DNA of 64,000 nucleotides from positions 372,001 to 436,000 of the forward strand of contig JALRMH010000022.1 of NCBI GenBank assembly GCA_026119935.1. Direction: 5' to 3'. Of the stretch, positions 36,294-48,221 are shown in pieces (within the stretch, counting starts at the first letter, position 1; every line of letters begins with the position of its first letter). The translations under genes were made by a program, and so were the position numbers. Under the pieces are notes generated by a model. It was given only the letters and a program-made list of their open reading frames with translations. It had not been told where the DNA came from and did no database searches. The stretch is from Endothia cerciana (lineage: Eukaryota > Ascomycota > Sordariomycetes > Diaporthales > Cryphonectriaceae).

Positions 36294-37299
36294 GTTGTCT
36301 TCTTGTGGGCGGTGAATCCCGGCGTAGTATAGTGTTGTTTGCAATCTGATCTGTTGTTGAATACCTAAGTGCTGTGCTAACTACTGCCGATAATTCTGGA
36401 AGTCAGCCTTCGGATATACTTAGATGAAGGAAGGTCTTTCCACGCGGGAAAGTAAACTCAGATGAATTGGTAAAGATTGCTAATCAACAACGCTCCTCAA
36501 ACCTTGGAATGCATAGGGCGCGCATGAGTCGCCTCGGGACTTGTATCTAGGATCTTCTTCTAGAATAAGCTCAGCTGGCGCGGGCTGTAGACAAGTAGCG
36601 CGGGGAAAAGCTGTTCCTGGCATCATTGGCATGTGCCCAGGTGCTACTCATATGGGATGTGATGCAACCCACATGCTACATAGTACATCATCCCACATCA
36701 GGGTTCTCACGTCTTTGCGTACATCGCAAACCTGTGTGCGGTTCAGTATTTGACATCCTCGAAGTGTTTCACTCAGACAGCGAGCTGGGGCCTCGAATTC
36801 AGTAAATCTACCTGACCAGGCACATAATGAGGCGGGAAGGGAGAAAAAAAAAGAGGGGGGGGGGAGGGAACGCCCAAGGACAGATTCCTGCGCTCGTTCG
36901 GTTCAGACTACAATTAGATGTAGAACAAGAAACGCCTCCGCCAAGATATGCACATCTCTTCAGTCTCATCACCGTCTTGGTCAGCATTTTTCTTTAGTGG
37001 ACGGGCTGGTCTGCTTACAAACAAAGGCTATGGCACCATAGCGCCAGCCCGAAACCGAGCTTCACTCGACGGCGTGAGACTCGTGGCTCCGGCTTGGCTT
37101 GCTTTGGCGCTGTGAAATCACGAGGATCCGCGACCTTTCGCTGTTTTTCTTCTGCAGATCTGCTCGTATCGTCTTAGACCGTTCCGACCTCGAGTTTTCC
37201 TCTCACACTTCCGCTTCCCAATCCTCAAAGGCGGTCATCCCACATGCCCAGCACCGCGATCAGCAAGGGATTTGTACTCTGATACAACATTTTCCTTTC
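36294..37299. promoter_or_regulatory. Divergent region between NmrA-like gene and transcription-factor pseudogene
   Basis: 1 kb holding both 5' flanks. It contains an A9-GA-G10 tract (36844-36864). No gene is seen. A shared bidirectional promoter is possible but unproven. Confidence 0.4.
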
Positions 37300-40098
37300 A
37301 TGAATCACCCACTGCATGGTCACACAATGCCACGTCTGGTGACGTCGGGTACTGCAGAATAAACTGCAGCTGTTCCAGCTCCTGGAAGGAGGTTCCAGTG
37401 CGGCGTGCCGGGCTGTGGTAGGCATTTCATCAGAAAGGAGCATCTCAACCGCCATGTCAAGTCTCACAGCTCACACCATGCGCATCAATGTCCGATATGT
37501 GGGCGCCGATATGCAAGAAGGTTAGGCCGCCTATCTGGTTGCCCTCGCTTGCTTTTTCATCATGCGACGGTCGGTGCAACTCAGTAAACCTTCAGTGATG
37601 TCCTGAAGAGGCACATTGAGTTTCACCCTGCGAGTGCCACTGGCCCTTCGTATCCTAGGTCCATGGCCTGTGCCTTATGCCAAGACGCGAACCTAACGTG
37701 CAACGATTCGACCCCATGTCAGTCTTGTGTACGCAGTGGGACGGATTGTTTGAGGTCTTCGTTGTGGGAGGACGTATCTCCGTCCCCTGGACCAGCGGTT
37801 CCAAACGCAACTGGCGATGCTTCTCGTAAGGATCGCCGTCCATAGTACGGCAATTGCCCCGAGCGAGGCATGGCCACAGCGATCCGTCGGCGACAAACCG
37901 CAGTTCTATCTATATCAGGACAGCCATGGGCAGCAGGCATAGCCCCTCACGTCTGAAACTCAACTTAATAATCGACCACTCCCGTCTCAACTAATGACGA
38001 ATACGGAGTCGATACAAGCATCACCAACAAGCTTTCCCTCGGGCCAAGATTTTGGAAACGAGGTGGCCGAGGCGCAATCATTATGTGGACATGGCACTCC
38101 CGGAGGGCAAGCACAGGTAGGCCGGCCCGACGGAGACATGCCCACGTCTGCCTCCACAATACCAACACCCAGAGGGCTTCAAAATGTAACCCATAACAGC
38201 TCGCCAAAGCGAGGTCACGACCTACCAGTTCAGTACCGCACTGGAATACAACGACCCACCGTCATCTGCCACGTCGCTTTCGCGTGGAAACGAGGACGTC
38301 GATGCAACCAGCCTCTTACCTGATATGATGACCAAGAACCCAAAAACTAGTTGACAACCTTATCCAAATCTTCTTCGCCGAAATTCACCCGTACTGGCCT
38401 ATCCTACATGCCCGGACGTTCGACAGAAAAAAAAAAAAGCTTCAGAACTTTTGCTGGGATCGATGGTAATGCTCGCCAGCTGGGTCTCGGGGAGCTCCGA
38501 GTATCATCTGCTTGAAGAGCTCATGTTCGAGGAGGTGATGGCGGCTCCTGGGCACGTACGCCATGCCCTATGACACCGTATACTGTGGCAATCCCTCTAA
38601 GAACGAAAGTAGGATCCGACGCTCTCATTACACGCGTTGCAGACCCTCCTGCTGTGCATCGTGTACGCCTTGTGTCACCGCGTGAGTACTGTGTTCCCTC
38701 CCAAGCGAAGGCGTCGAAACTGACACAAAGAGAAGGAACAGAGAGGATAAAACTTTGCTCAAAAGCAGTCCGTCTCAATGCCATCCTCATCTCCACCTGC
38801 CATTGCCTTGGCATCTTCAACGGCGGCCGAAACTTGTCTGAACACTTGGACAGCTGTGCAATGAGCTCCTGGCTCGCGGAAGAGCTACTTCACCGGTGAC
38901 ACCTCGACATGTCTCCCCGTCAGCGACCTTTCCTAACCTGTCGGATTAGACTCGCCTTCTCCGCTCTCCGTATCGATGCCTACCTCTCCATTCTCCTCGA
39001 CCAGCCCCCATCCATCCGCTACCACGAGCTCTGCATCCCGCTCCCCAAGTCTCCCAGGCGTTGGTCCTCCCCCACTGAAGACGAGCGCCGCCGTCTACAG
39101 TGGGACGAGCCCGCGGGTCGCGAAAAAGCCCTGTTCAGCTACCTTATGCACGACGCCCTCCTCGAGACCGACCAGCCGCAGCTGCGGCAAATCCACTATC
39201 GGTTGACCGCGCTCGACCGGCACCTCGGCCTGTGCGCACTGCAGAGCGGAGTCAGGGAGGCCGCGCACGAGGCGCACAGCGCTGTGTCGGATGAGATCTT
39301 CACGAAGCTGACGCCCGGGAGCCCGGTAGAGGTATAGAGGGGGCCACTTAGGCATACAGAGGGAGGCGGTGGAGGGGGGGTGAGGGATGAGTGCCCGAGT
39401 TTTCGAGTCCAGCAAGGAGACGGTAGGTATACGTCCAGATCCGAGCATCGGCAAGGGAGATACGGACCCCGAATACCTCCTCGATCACATCACCCTCACC
39501 CTCTGGCACATGTCGAGCCTCACAATGCACGCGCCGCTCAGCCTGCTCCGCACCTACAGGACCGTCCTCGACGGCGGGACGACCATCGTCATCGATGGGA
39601 AGGCGGACGGGCTGGCGGCTGTATACAAGCCCCAGGCCCGGCTGCGCACATGGATGGCCTCGCAGTGCCCCTGGATCTCGGTGTGGAACGCAGCACAGAT
39701 CGCGCGCGTATTCGTACGGAACTTGGAACTGCCTGCCAGCGTTGACGATCAGGGTACTGGTGAGTTTCCTACGATCTGTCTCCTCAACCCCCCTGGCTGT
39801 CCCTGACTTCCCGATGAGTGCCATCATCGCCATCTCCTATACCAGCCTGATTACGACATGCCAGAGGTACTTGCGGCCCCGTGACGAGCAGCAGGCTGGT
39901 GTGGGCGTGTTTACCACATCGGATGATGACCCCGGACTAGTGGGTTGGAAGGAGCGAGGGGAGGGCTGGGCAATCTGGGGGCACAGTGGGATCGTGCTGT
40001 GTTCGTGCCAGCTGAGCGAGCTGTACCAGTGGTTCTTGAGAGCCCTGCCAAGGGACGAGGATGTGATGAGGGAGCTGGAGGGGGTATTGCAGGGCTGA
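37300..40098 (+). pseudogene. Transcription factor (two C2H2 fingers + Zn2Cys6 + fungal trans domain), broken
   Basis: From ATG 37300 the frame meets TAA near 37361 and continues in the same frame into finger 1 (FQCGVPGCGRHF..HLNRHVKSH). A 75-nt intron (37521-37595) joins CPICGRRYAR to SDVLKRHIEFH (finger 2). A Zn2Cys6 set C-x2-C-x6-C-x5-C-x2-C-x6-C follows (ACALCQDANLTC..). Beyond an in-frame TAG (about 37938) and frame changes near 38270 and 38345, the trans-domain starts (IQIFFAEIHPYWPILHARTF). An A12 run (38427-38438) breaks it again before SELLLGSMVMLASWVSG. Plausible introns then join HDPTLSLHALQTLLLC, NAILISTCHCLGIFNG and LAFSALRIDAYLSILLDQPP. A C6 run (about 39790) shifts the end. It was probably the pathway regulator of the adjacent block. 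Confidence 0.8.
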
Positions 40099-41002
40099 TG
40101 GGCCCAGTGAAGAGGACTGCGCTGTGGACCATGGGTTGAACCTGTGAAGAGGAGGATGATAACACAATCCCAAGCAATGATACCCTCTACAGGTAGCTTC
40201 TCTGAGCCTTTCACTAGTTCGCCGGGCTTCTTTGTGCCCTAGGAGCAAAGATGGCTATACTCAAACTCTCTTCACTTCCCAGCATATCATTGTTCCGGCT
40301 GTAAATGACTAGGCCGTGTATTGAGGCATCAGTCCACATCTGCATGGCAGCTCAGACATCATCATAAGCTCAACTAGGTGGATCTTTCCAGTGACAGCGT
40401 AGACAGTGCAGTGCGAAACAGCCGGCAGTGTAGAGGAAGCTTGAGAGATGAGAGGAGTCACACCAACGAATCTTGCCTCTAGAGCTTATGTCGGCTAGTA
40501 CCAAGCTCTGCTGGAGCTTGCCGTTGCTCAAGGTCAACGTCTCTTAGATGGCTCCTCAATTCCGTCAGAGTCTCAGCAGTTTGTATCCTTTCTGCGGCTT
40601 GTGCTTAGCTGCAGTGGCCCTAGGACAAGCAGCGCGCGGTGAGGATGCGGACCACAAAGATAACCCTAACCCCTAGTTGTCTAGAGGCCCGTGCGCCGCA
40701 AACGAGGCTGGCAAAAGATTGGCGCGCCCTTGGCAAGCTCGCTTGCTTGCTAGCTGCAAAGTCACCAACCAGCCAAAGGCCGACCTCAGCTTCAGAGCTG
40801 TCCCGCTGGCACACATCTTTCCGCGACTTCTCTCGTGGGCCTACGGCTTCTACTTTCTCTTCCTCTTCCGCAACATCTCGCTCGGAATCCCAACCATCCA
40901 AACCAACTATCGTGTTGTCCGAATACAGAAGTCCTACGGAATCTCTTGACCTCCGTCAACAAAGAAGGAATCAGAATCGCGCCCAGCGCAACCACCGCCA
41001 TC
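40099..41002. promoter_or_regulatory. SPT6 upstream region with telobox-like element
   Basis: A 0.9-kb region containing TAACCCTAACCCCT at 40661-40674, about 330 bp before the SPT6 ATG. This resembles the fungal telomere repeat (CCCTAA) and the telobox promoter element. A pyrimidine-rich leader (TTCTCTTCCTCTTCC) occurs at about 40853. Confidence 0.5.
40661..40674 (+). promoter_or_regulatory. Telobox-like (CCCTAA)2 element
   Basis: Two tandem telomere-type hexamers, TAACCCTAACCCCT, upstream of SPT6. In yeasts and other fungi such motifs are bound by Tbf1/Rap1-type factors. Function here is inferred from sequence likeness only. Confidence 0.45.
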
Positions 41003-44000
41003 ATGAGCGCCTCAATGCGAGACCTGATCGACGACCGCGCTGAGCTCGACGATGAGGAGGATGACGAGTCCTTTGCTGGGGATGAGGAAGGCGACAACGC
41101 ACCCCGCCGGCGCGAACGGGACCCAGAGCTAGATGATTCCAGTGAGGAAGATGATGACGACGATGACGAGGAGGAGGCCCGAAAGGTAGGTCCCTAGGAT
41201 GGTCGCGACCACCTGCACATCTGAGTTACCAACTGACACAAGTACCACTACAGATCCGCGAAGGCTTCATCGTCGACGAGGATGAAGAAGACGATGCTGA
41301 AGACTCTGACGAGCGCGAACGACGTAAGCGCAAGAAGCGGAGGCGAGCCGAGCGCGAACAAGAGGAGGTTCTTGACGACGAGGATCTCGACCTGATCGGC
41401 GAGGCGAATCCCGACTACGAGCGTAGAGAGCAGGCTCAGGTACCTGACCACCCGTCCTCCAGCCCCCCCCCCCCCTTTTTTTTTTTTCGGCACCCGCTGA
41501 TCCCATTCTCAGTCACAGTTCAAGCGTCTCAAGCGCGGCCACGGAGATGATGGCCGTCAACGAAAGCGGGGCGGTCTCGACGACATGTTCTCTGAAGATG
41601 ATGACGTCGCGGATGATGACCGTCACTACGCCCGCCCTAGTCATACCCGCGCCGCTGCCGACGAGTTCGACGATTTCATCGAGGAGGACTACGACGACGA
41701 AGACGAGCGTCTCAGGCAACAAGAAGACATGGAGGTCGCCCGTGGGCGCGACCGACTCGCCGTGGGGAGCGTCATCGACGCCACTGGCCTTGACAAGGAG
41801 ACGCTCGAAGATATGGAGGCTATTTTTGGCAACGGCGAGGACTACGAATGGGCTCTTTACAAGGAAGAAGACGAGGACGTGGGCAAGGAGGAACAACCTC
41901 TAGAGCTGAAAGATGTCTTCGAGCCGTCACAGCTGTCCGAGAAGCTGTTGACCGAGGCGGACAACGACATTCGCGTCACGGACGAGCCTGAGCGCTTCCA
42001 GCTTGATCGCCGGCCCTTTAAGAAATCACAAGTCACGCCCGATCTCAAGGAAGAGACGAAGTGGATTGCCAACCAGATGTGGGAGGCCAGGAAGTTTGCC
42101 ATGGAGTCCTCGCTCGAGGGACCCTTTTCAAAGGCGGTCAACAAAGTCCTGGAGTTCTTCGTGGTTGATTACGTTGAGGTTCCCTATGTGTTTCAGCACC
42201 GCAAGGATTACCTCATTCACGCCAGAAAGATGAAGAATCCCCACTACGACAGGCGTGACCACGACTCGAACGAGTCCGAGTACGAGGTCAAGGCCGAGAA
42301 GCTACTGAACCAAGACGATCTCTGGCGCATCGTGGAACTCGACATCAAATTTCGTGGTTTTATAGAAAAGAGGTCAGCCGTGGAGAAGCTGGCTGCTACC
42401 CTCCGCAGCATAGACGTCGAGGACCAGATGCTTGAGGAGCTCATCCCTCGGGCGAGGGAGATGGACGAACTGCAAGATCTGCTGGACTATGTCAACTTCA
42501 AATATGCGGCCCAACTGAAGGACGCGACCACAGATGGTACAGCGAAGGAGGTGAAGCGACCTGGCGCCAGGTCTGCGATCTTTGACAGGGTCAGAAGGAG
42601 CAAGGCCTACAACTTCTTCCAAGCATATGGCCTGTCCCCTGAACAGGTCGTCACGAACCGAATCAATGCGCAATCGAACGTTCAGAGGATAGTGGCCGAC
42701 GACCCATCCGAGTATCCAGTCGATTTAGCCGACAATTTAACCGACGGCGAGTTCCTCACTGGCGACTCCGTCATTGGTGCAGCTCGACAGCTGTATGCTG
42801 AGGAATTGTTCACGAGTCCCCGCCTGCGCAAGGCGATGCGGGCTACCTACTTTATGACCTGTGTCGTGGACTGTCGACGAACGGAGAAAGGCATGCGAAA
42901 GATTGAAGAGTCGCATCCTTACTATGAGGTCAAATACCTTCAAAATCAGTCGTTGGCCGACCTTGCGCAGAGGCCAGAGATCTTCCTAAAGATGTTGAAG
43001 GCTGAAGAAGAGGGCCTGCTTGAAGTCAGGATCAGTCTCAGAGACGTGTCACGATTCAGGAAGCAATTCTTTGCGGACTTCACTTCCGACAACTACAGTA
43101 ACAAGGCAGATGCCTGGAATGAGGAACGGTCAAAGGTGCTCGAGCTTGCGCTGTCGAAGTTGGACAAGGCGATGGTCAAGGCGGTAAAGGATGCGATGCG
43201 GACACAATGTCAAGAATCCATTCTCAAGCTTTGCCGCGAAGAGTTCTCGAAAAAGCTAGATCAAGCTCCATATAAACCAAAGGGCATGGTTCTTGGTACG
43301 GCTGCTCGCGTACTCGCATTCTCCAACGGCATGTCGGATCCCGGCCGGGAGAAGATCTCCTATGCCTGGGTCGAGGAGGATGGCCGGGTCATAGAGAGCG
43401 GTCAACTGGGGAATCTTGCTCGGGATGAAGAGGCCCGCGAACAGTTTGCGGATGTGGTCAATCGGCGGCAACCCGATGTGATCGCTGTCAGCGGTTTCTG
43501 TTCCGACTCGAACAAACTCGTCAAGGACCTGGAGAATCTCGTTAACGAAAAAGGGATCATGGGACCATCCTATGATGACCCTGAAACAAACGAGTTACGA
43601 ACAGATCTGCTTGAGGTCCTGGTGGTCAACGATGAGGTTGCCCGGCTTTACAAGGACAGCCCCCGAGGCAAGGCCGAGCATCCCACTCTCCCCCCCCTCG
43701 TCCGGTACTGCGTGGCGCTTGCCAAGTATCTGCAAGACCCTCTGAAGGAGTATGCAGCGCTCGGAAAAGACATTGTCTCACTGATGTTCCACCCCTGCCA
43801 AAGCCTGTTGCCGGAGGACAAGTTGAGGAAATACCTCGAGACAGCCATGGTTGATCTAGTCAATCTCTGCGGTGTCGACATCAACGAGGCGGTCAGCAGT
43901 CCTTATGTCGCAAATCTTCTGCCTTATGTCTCCGGCCTAGGCCCACGAAAAGCGCAGGCTGTCATCAAGGGCATCAACTTGAATGGTGGCTCCGTCATCA

Positions 44001-45486
44001 GGCGGGACGAACTCGTGGGAGATCCTGACAACAACAAGCTCCCTGTGGTTGGCGTGAAGGTCTGGGATAATTGTGCCAGTTTCCTCTACATAGAGTATGA
44101 TGCGACAAATCCGCAAACGGAGCCCCTGGATAACACTCGAGTCCACCCGGAGGACTATGAACTTGGTCGCAAGATGGCGGCTGATGCGCTCGAGCTGGAT
44201 GAAGAAGATGTCAAGGCCGAGACGGATGAGAATGGCCCAGGTGCGGTAGTCCGCAAGCTTTTCCGAGACGACGAACAAGACAAGGTGAACGAGCTCGTCC
44301 TAGAGGAGTACGCGGAGCAATTGGAACAACAGTACAGCCAGCGCAAGCGGGCCACGCTCGAGACCATCCGAGCAGAGCTCCAGGCGCCGTACGAAGAGTT
44401 GCGACGGCCCTTTATGCCGTTGAACTCTGACGAGATCTTCACCATGTTCACAGGAGAGACGAGGGATTCTCTAGCGGAAGGCATGATCATTCCCGTCAAT
44501 GTCCGCGTGGTAAAGGACGACTTCGCAATTGTCAGGCTCGACTGCGGCATCGAGGGTCGTATCGAAGCAGATGAGGTCTCGTACCGATCGTCGTCCGTCA
44601 AGGACGTCCTCTCTGTCGGACAGACCGTGCAGGCCAAGCTCCTCCAGGTTGACCGCAAGGCATTCGTGGCGAAATTGTCTGTTCGGGAGGATGCTCTGCG
44701 CGTGCCCTACAGGAAGCGCATGGATCATGATGACCGCAACTGGGACTATGATCAGGAAAGACATGATGCAGAGGAGCTCAAGGAGAAGGACAGCACGACA
44801 GGCCGCACGCAGCGTGTTATCAACCATCCCCTTTTCAAGCCATTCAACTCGACGCAGGCCGAGGAGTTCCTTGGATCGCAAGCATCCGGAGAGGTCATCA
44901 TCAGGCCGTCATCGAAGGGTAACGATCATCTGGCTATCACCTGGAAGGTCGCGGATGGTGTCTACCAGCATGTCGATGTGCTCGAGCTGCAGAAGGAGAA
45001 CGAGTTCTCCGTTGGTCGCCTGCTCAGAGTCGGCAAGTTCAACTACACCGATCTAGATGAGTTGATCGTCGAGCACGTCAAGGCCATGGCGCGTAAGGTT
45101 GCGGAGATGATGCAGCACGAGAAGTTCCAGAAGGGCTCGCGCAACGAACTGGGTAAGTCTCGCGTGCACTCAGTGTTTCAATCGGTGTCCTTTGACTCGG
45201 TAAAGTTGACCAATCCATCACAGAAAGGTGGCTTACCACCTACATGGACGCCAACCCCAACCGTTCCAGTTACGCTTTCTGCATTGACAGCAAGCATGCT
45301 GGGTACTTCTGGCTCTGCTTCAAGGCCAACCGCACCTCACGGGTCATGGGCTGGCCGGTGCGCGTTGTCCCGAACGGCTACGAGTTCCTCAAGGCTCAGT
45401 ATCCGGACATGAAGGCTCTGACGAACGGCTTCAAGATCCGGTACCAGGCTGAGATATCGCGCATGCAGAATGTGAATGGCCGATGA
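41003..45486 (+). CDS. SPT6: Transcription elongation factor and histone chaperone Spt6
   Basis: Four exons: 41003-41185, 41254-41439, 41513-45152 and 45224-45486, with introns of 68, 73 and 71 nt, giving 1423 aa, the usual length for Spt6. The N-terminal 180 residues are highly acidic with basic patches (KRKKRRRAERE), the histone- and Spn1-binding type region. Then come the helical core (TKWIANQMWEARKF), a YqgF-like domain (VLGTAARVLAFSNGMSDPG), HhH (LLPYVSGLGPRKAQAVIKGI), an S1 domain (VNVRVVKDDFAIVRLDCGIEG) and tandem SH2 (LGSQASGEVIIRPSSKG). The C-terminus ends ISRMQNVNGR. Spt6 travels with RNA polymerase II and reassembles nucleosomes. Intron 2 contains a C13-T12 tract directly before its acceptor. 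Confidence 0.96.
41463..41487 (+). repeat. C13-T12 tract in SPT6 intron 2
   Basis: Thirteen C followed by twelve T, ending 25 bases before the acceptor AG at 41511-41512. It presumably serves as, or merges with, the polypyrimidine tract. Confidence 0.9.
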
Positions 45487-46100
45487 TGGGTAGCGGGGGA
45501 TGCAGAGGCGTTGTATTGTGTAGCATAGTTTGATTGATTTCTTCCTGCCTCAAGCGCTGGAATGGGCGGGTGTGGTCCCATACACAGCAGTGGCAGATTG
45601 ATAGGGAATACTGCAAAGGCATAGTTAAGCATGGGGCTCGTCTGGGAAGGAAAAGGCGCATCAGACACGAAAGGAAAATAAGATTTCATGACCCTCACAC
45701 CCGGGCTTGGAACAGCAACTGGACTGTGATACTACGTGGGGGACGCTGCGCTCGAGATACATGCACAGAGGAGATGGCGATGAGAGTCTCGTGCCTCTTG
45801 CCTCCAAGTGTTGGGCTGCGACTTACCGGGTCATGGAAAGGAAGGTGCCGGCCAGTGCTCGTCTGTAAGGAAAACACACGACCTTTGGCTCCCTGGTCTG
45901 CCGCTCGCCATCTCCACTCACCAATCACTACCTGGGCCTCTTGGAATTCGCTCTCTATTTTCTTACAAGACGACTCTGGAATCACATCACAAGTCTTTGG
46001 GTACCCTACGGCCTCCAACTATCATTCCTGGTGGGTTCTTCTCACGCCGTACTCTGACAAAGTTTTCCCACACGACCTTGGTCATTCTTTTGACTGCAAA
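45487..46100. promoter_or_regulatory. SPT6 3' flank and MFS gene 5' region
   Basis: 0.6 kb between same-strand genes. An open frame runs into the MFS start from 45534 but lacks protein-like composition, so it is treated as leader sequence. Confidence 0.45.
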
Positions 46101-48152
46101 ATGCAACAGATCAACCCACACAAGAACATGGGGAAGCCCTGGCCAGACAGCTCCACCAAGGAGGAGCTAGACGATGTTCGTCTCGACGACAGCGTTGAGA
46201 GTCAGAACCAGCGCAAGTCCACTCGTCCCGAATCTCTGTCTGGGCCGCTTCACGAAGTCCTCCTCGCACTGGTGGCAGCCCTCGTCGGGGCCACCTTCAT
46301 GGTCCTCCAGCGCGCCATGATGGTGATCACGGATACTACCAGGCACTCCTTGGGAATGAACATGTCTGCTACTGTCTGGATGACAGCTGGTCCTGGGTCA
46401 GTCATCCTTGCCAACCACGGGCTTCACGTGTTTGGAACCTGACACCTTGTCCATGACCACAGCCTTACAGGTGCCATTTTCCTCATCCCTATTGCTCGCA
46501 TAGCGGACCGTTGCCCTGACCTCTCCCGCAAAACAATCCTGATCGCCAGCCTCATGCTGTTCTCCTTGGCCATCGGTTTGGGCTCTCTAGCTGACCACGG
46601 TATCATCCTCGACATCATGCTTGCTGTCGCTGGTCTGGCCTGCGCAGCTCAAATCCCAATCATGTCCAGTCTCCTCGCCTCGCTGTATCCTGCTCCGTCT
46701 ACGCGACGTCGTTACATCTTCATGTTCTTCCATGCGGGTGGCGACGCCTTTGCGGTGGTCTTCGGCGGCCTAGGCTCTGGACTTGTCAATGTCGCCGTGG
46801 ATGGTGCATGGCGAGCCAGCTCAGTGTACATCGCGGTCATGTACACCCTCGTTGCCGTTGTCGGAGCTTTCATCATCCCAGATGTGCCACGCACCTACCC
46901 GGTGCATATTGTTGCTTCTTGTTCGGAAGACCGGTTTGCCCTGCTCGGTCGCCCACCTGAGAAGCGCGGCTCCATGACTGATTGGTGGTCTGTCCTCAAG
47001 AGTGTTGACTGGCTTGGCTCGTTCATGCTGCTTACGGGTGTGGGCTGCCTATGCACCGCACTGACCATAGGACCGGAGAACGGCTGGCGCAGCACTGGGG
47101 TCTTTATTCTATTGATTTACAGCGGTTTGGCAACCCTTGGATTTCTTGCATGGGAGCGATACACGGACAGGCCGTTAATTGCAAAGAATGTGTGGGAGTG
47201 TTGCAGCTTGATGCTCGTGCGTCCTCGATCTGCATTTGACTCTCATAGAAGCACATTTGCTAACTACGAACCAGACACTTCTGTCGACACTTTGCATATC
47301 CGTCGCCTTCTTCTCATCTCTGTTCTGGGTGTCGTTCTTTATGCAGAATATTCAAAAGCTGAACTCTCTTGACGTGGGCGTACGCCTTCTTCCCCAAGCC
47401 ATAACCGGACTTGCGCTTGGCCCTCTGGTGGACTGCTGGATGCATCAGATCGACAGTTCGTTCATCCTCGTGGCTGCTACAGCGTGCGAAGCAGGTGCCA
47501 GCGTTCTTCTTGCCTTTGTTCGGGAGGACAGCAACTACTTCGCCTTCATCCTTCCGTCGCTGATTCTCAGTACATTAAGTATGGATTGGGTTCGCAGCAT
47601 CGGCACTGTAAGACTCCTGAACGGTTTGATGTTATCCATATGACCATCGCTGACTACTTGCAGAGATACATTTTGCATGCTCTGCCGTTGCATGATCAGA
47701 TCCCCGGCACCGCCATCCTACAGACTGTTACCCGTCTTGGTATTCCATTTGGCGTTGGTATCACTACGGCGATCTGGTCATCTTATGGTCCTTCGCAGAA
47801 GGATCCACTCACCAACTTGGTCGATCTTCAATCCGTCTTGGACCGGCCGTATTCCCAGGTGTTCGTTTCCACTCTTTGCTTCGCCGCCCTTGCCCTTACA
47901 ATTTCCCCCTTCACACGCTTAGGCAAGCTCCATATCCCGTCGACAGCTACTGGTCTGTCCATTCCACCTGCGGACTCTGCGCTGAACAACATGAACTATG
48001 ACGGCCCTGGTGATTGCTCAGCTACAGCACCCTCACGGACCCACTCGACTCTTACAAGCCTGCCCAGCGCCAACAGAGACAAGCGGATCTCCCACTTCGC
48101 CATTCAGCCACGCAAGTCCTCACTTCAGGCAACCAGCTTCAACAACGCATAG
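46101..48152 (+). CDS. MFS transporter, DHA2-like (14-TM type)
   Basis: Four exons: 46101-46396, 46463-47216, 47275-47607 and 47664-48152, with introns of 66, 58 and 56 nt, giving 623 aa. The start ATG 46101 precedes a charged cytoplasmic N-terminus; ATG 46128 is an alternative. Helix 1 is LHEVLLALVAALVGATFMVL. Splicing yields TAGPGLTGAIFLIPIARIADRC (motif A region), then VWECCSLML/TLLSTLCISVAFFSSLFW and SIGT/RYILHALPLHDQIPGTAILQTVTRLG. About 14 hydrophobic segments are present, with a Ser/Thr-rich C-tail. Members export drugs, toxins or metabolites by proton antiport. Unlike the MFS copy at 31.8 kb, this one is fully open. Its substrate is unknown, and it is not obviously linked to the 26-40 kb block, since SPT6 lies between. 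Confidence 0.88.
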
Positions 48153-48221
48153 TGGCGGTCGTCAGCGGGCGGTAGAATATCGCAACGCCCCGGGTTCGCT
48201 AGCTCCAGAGCAAGCGAGGAG

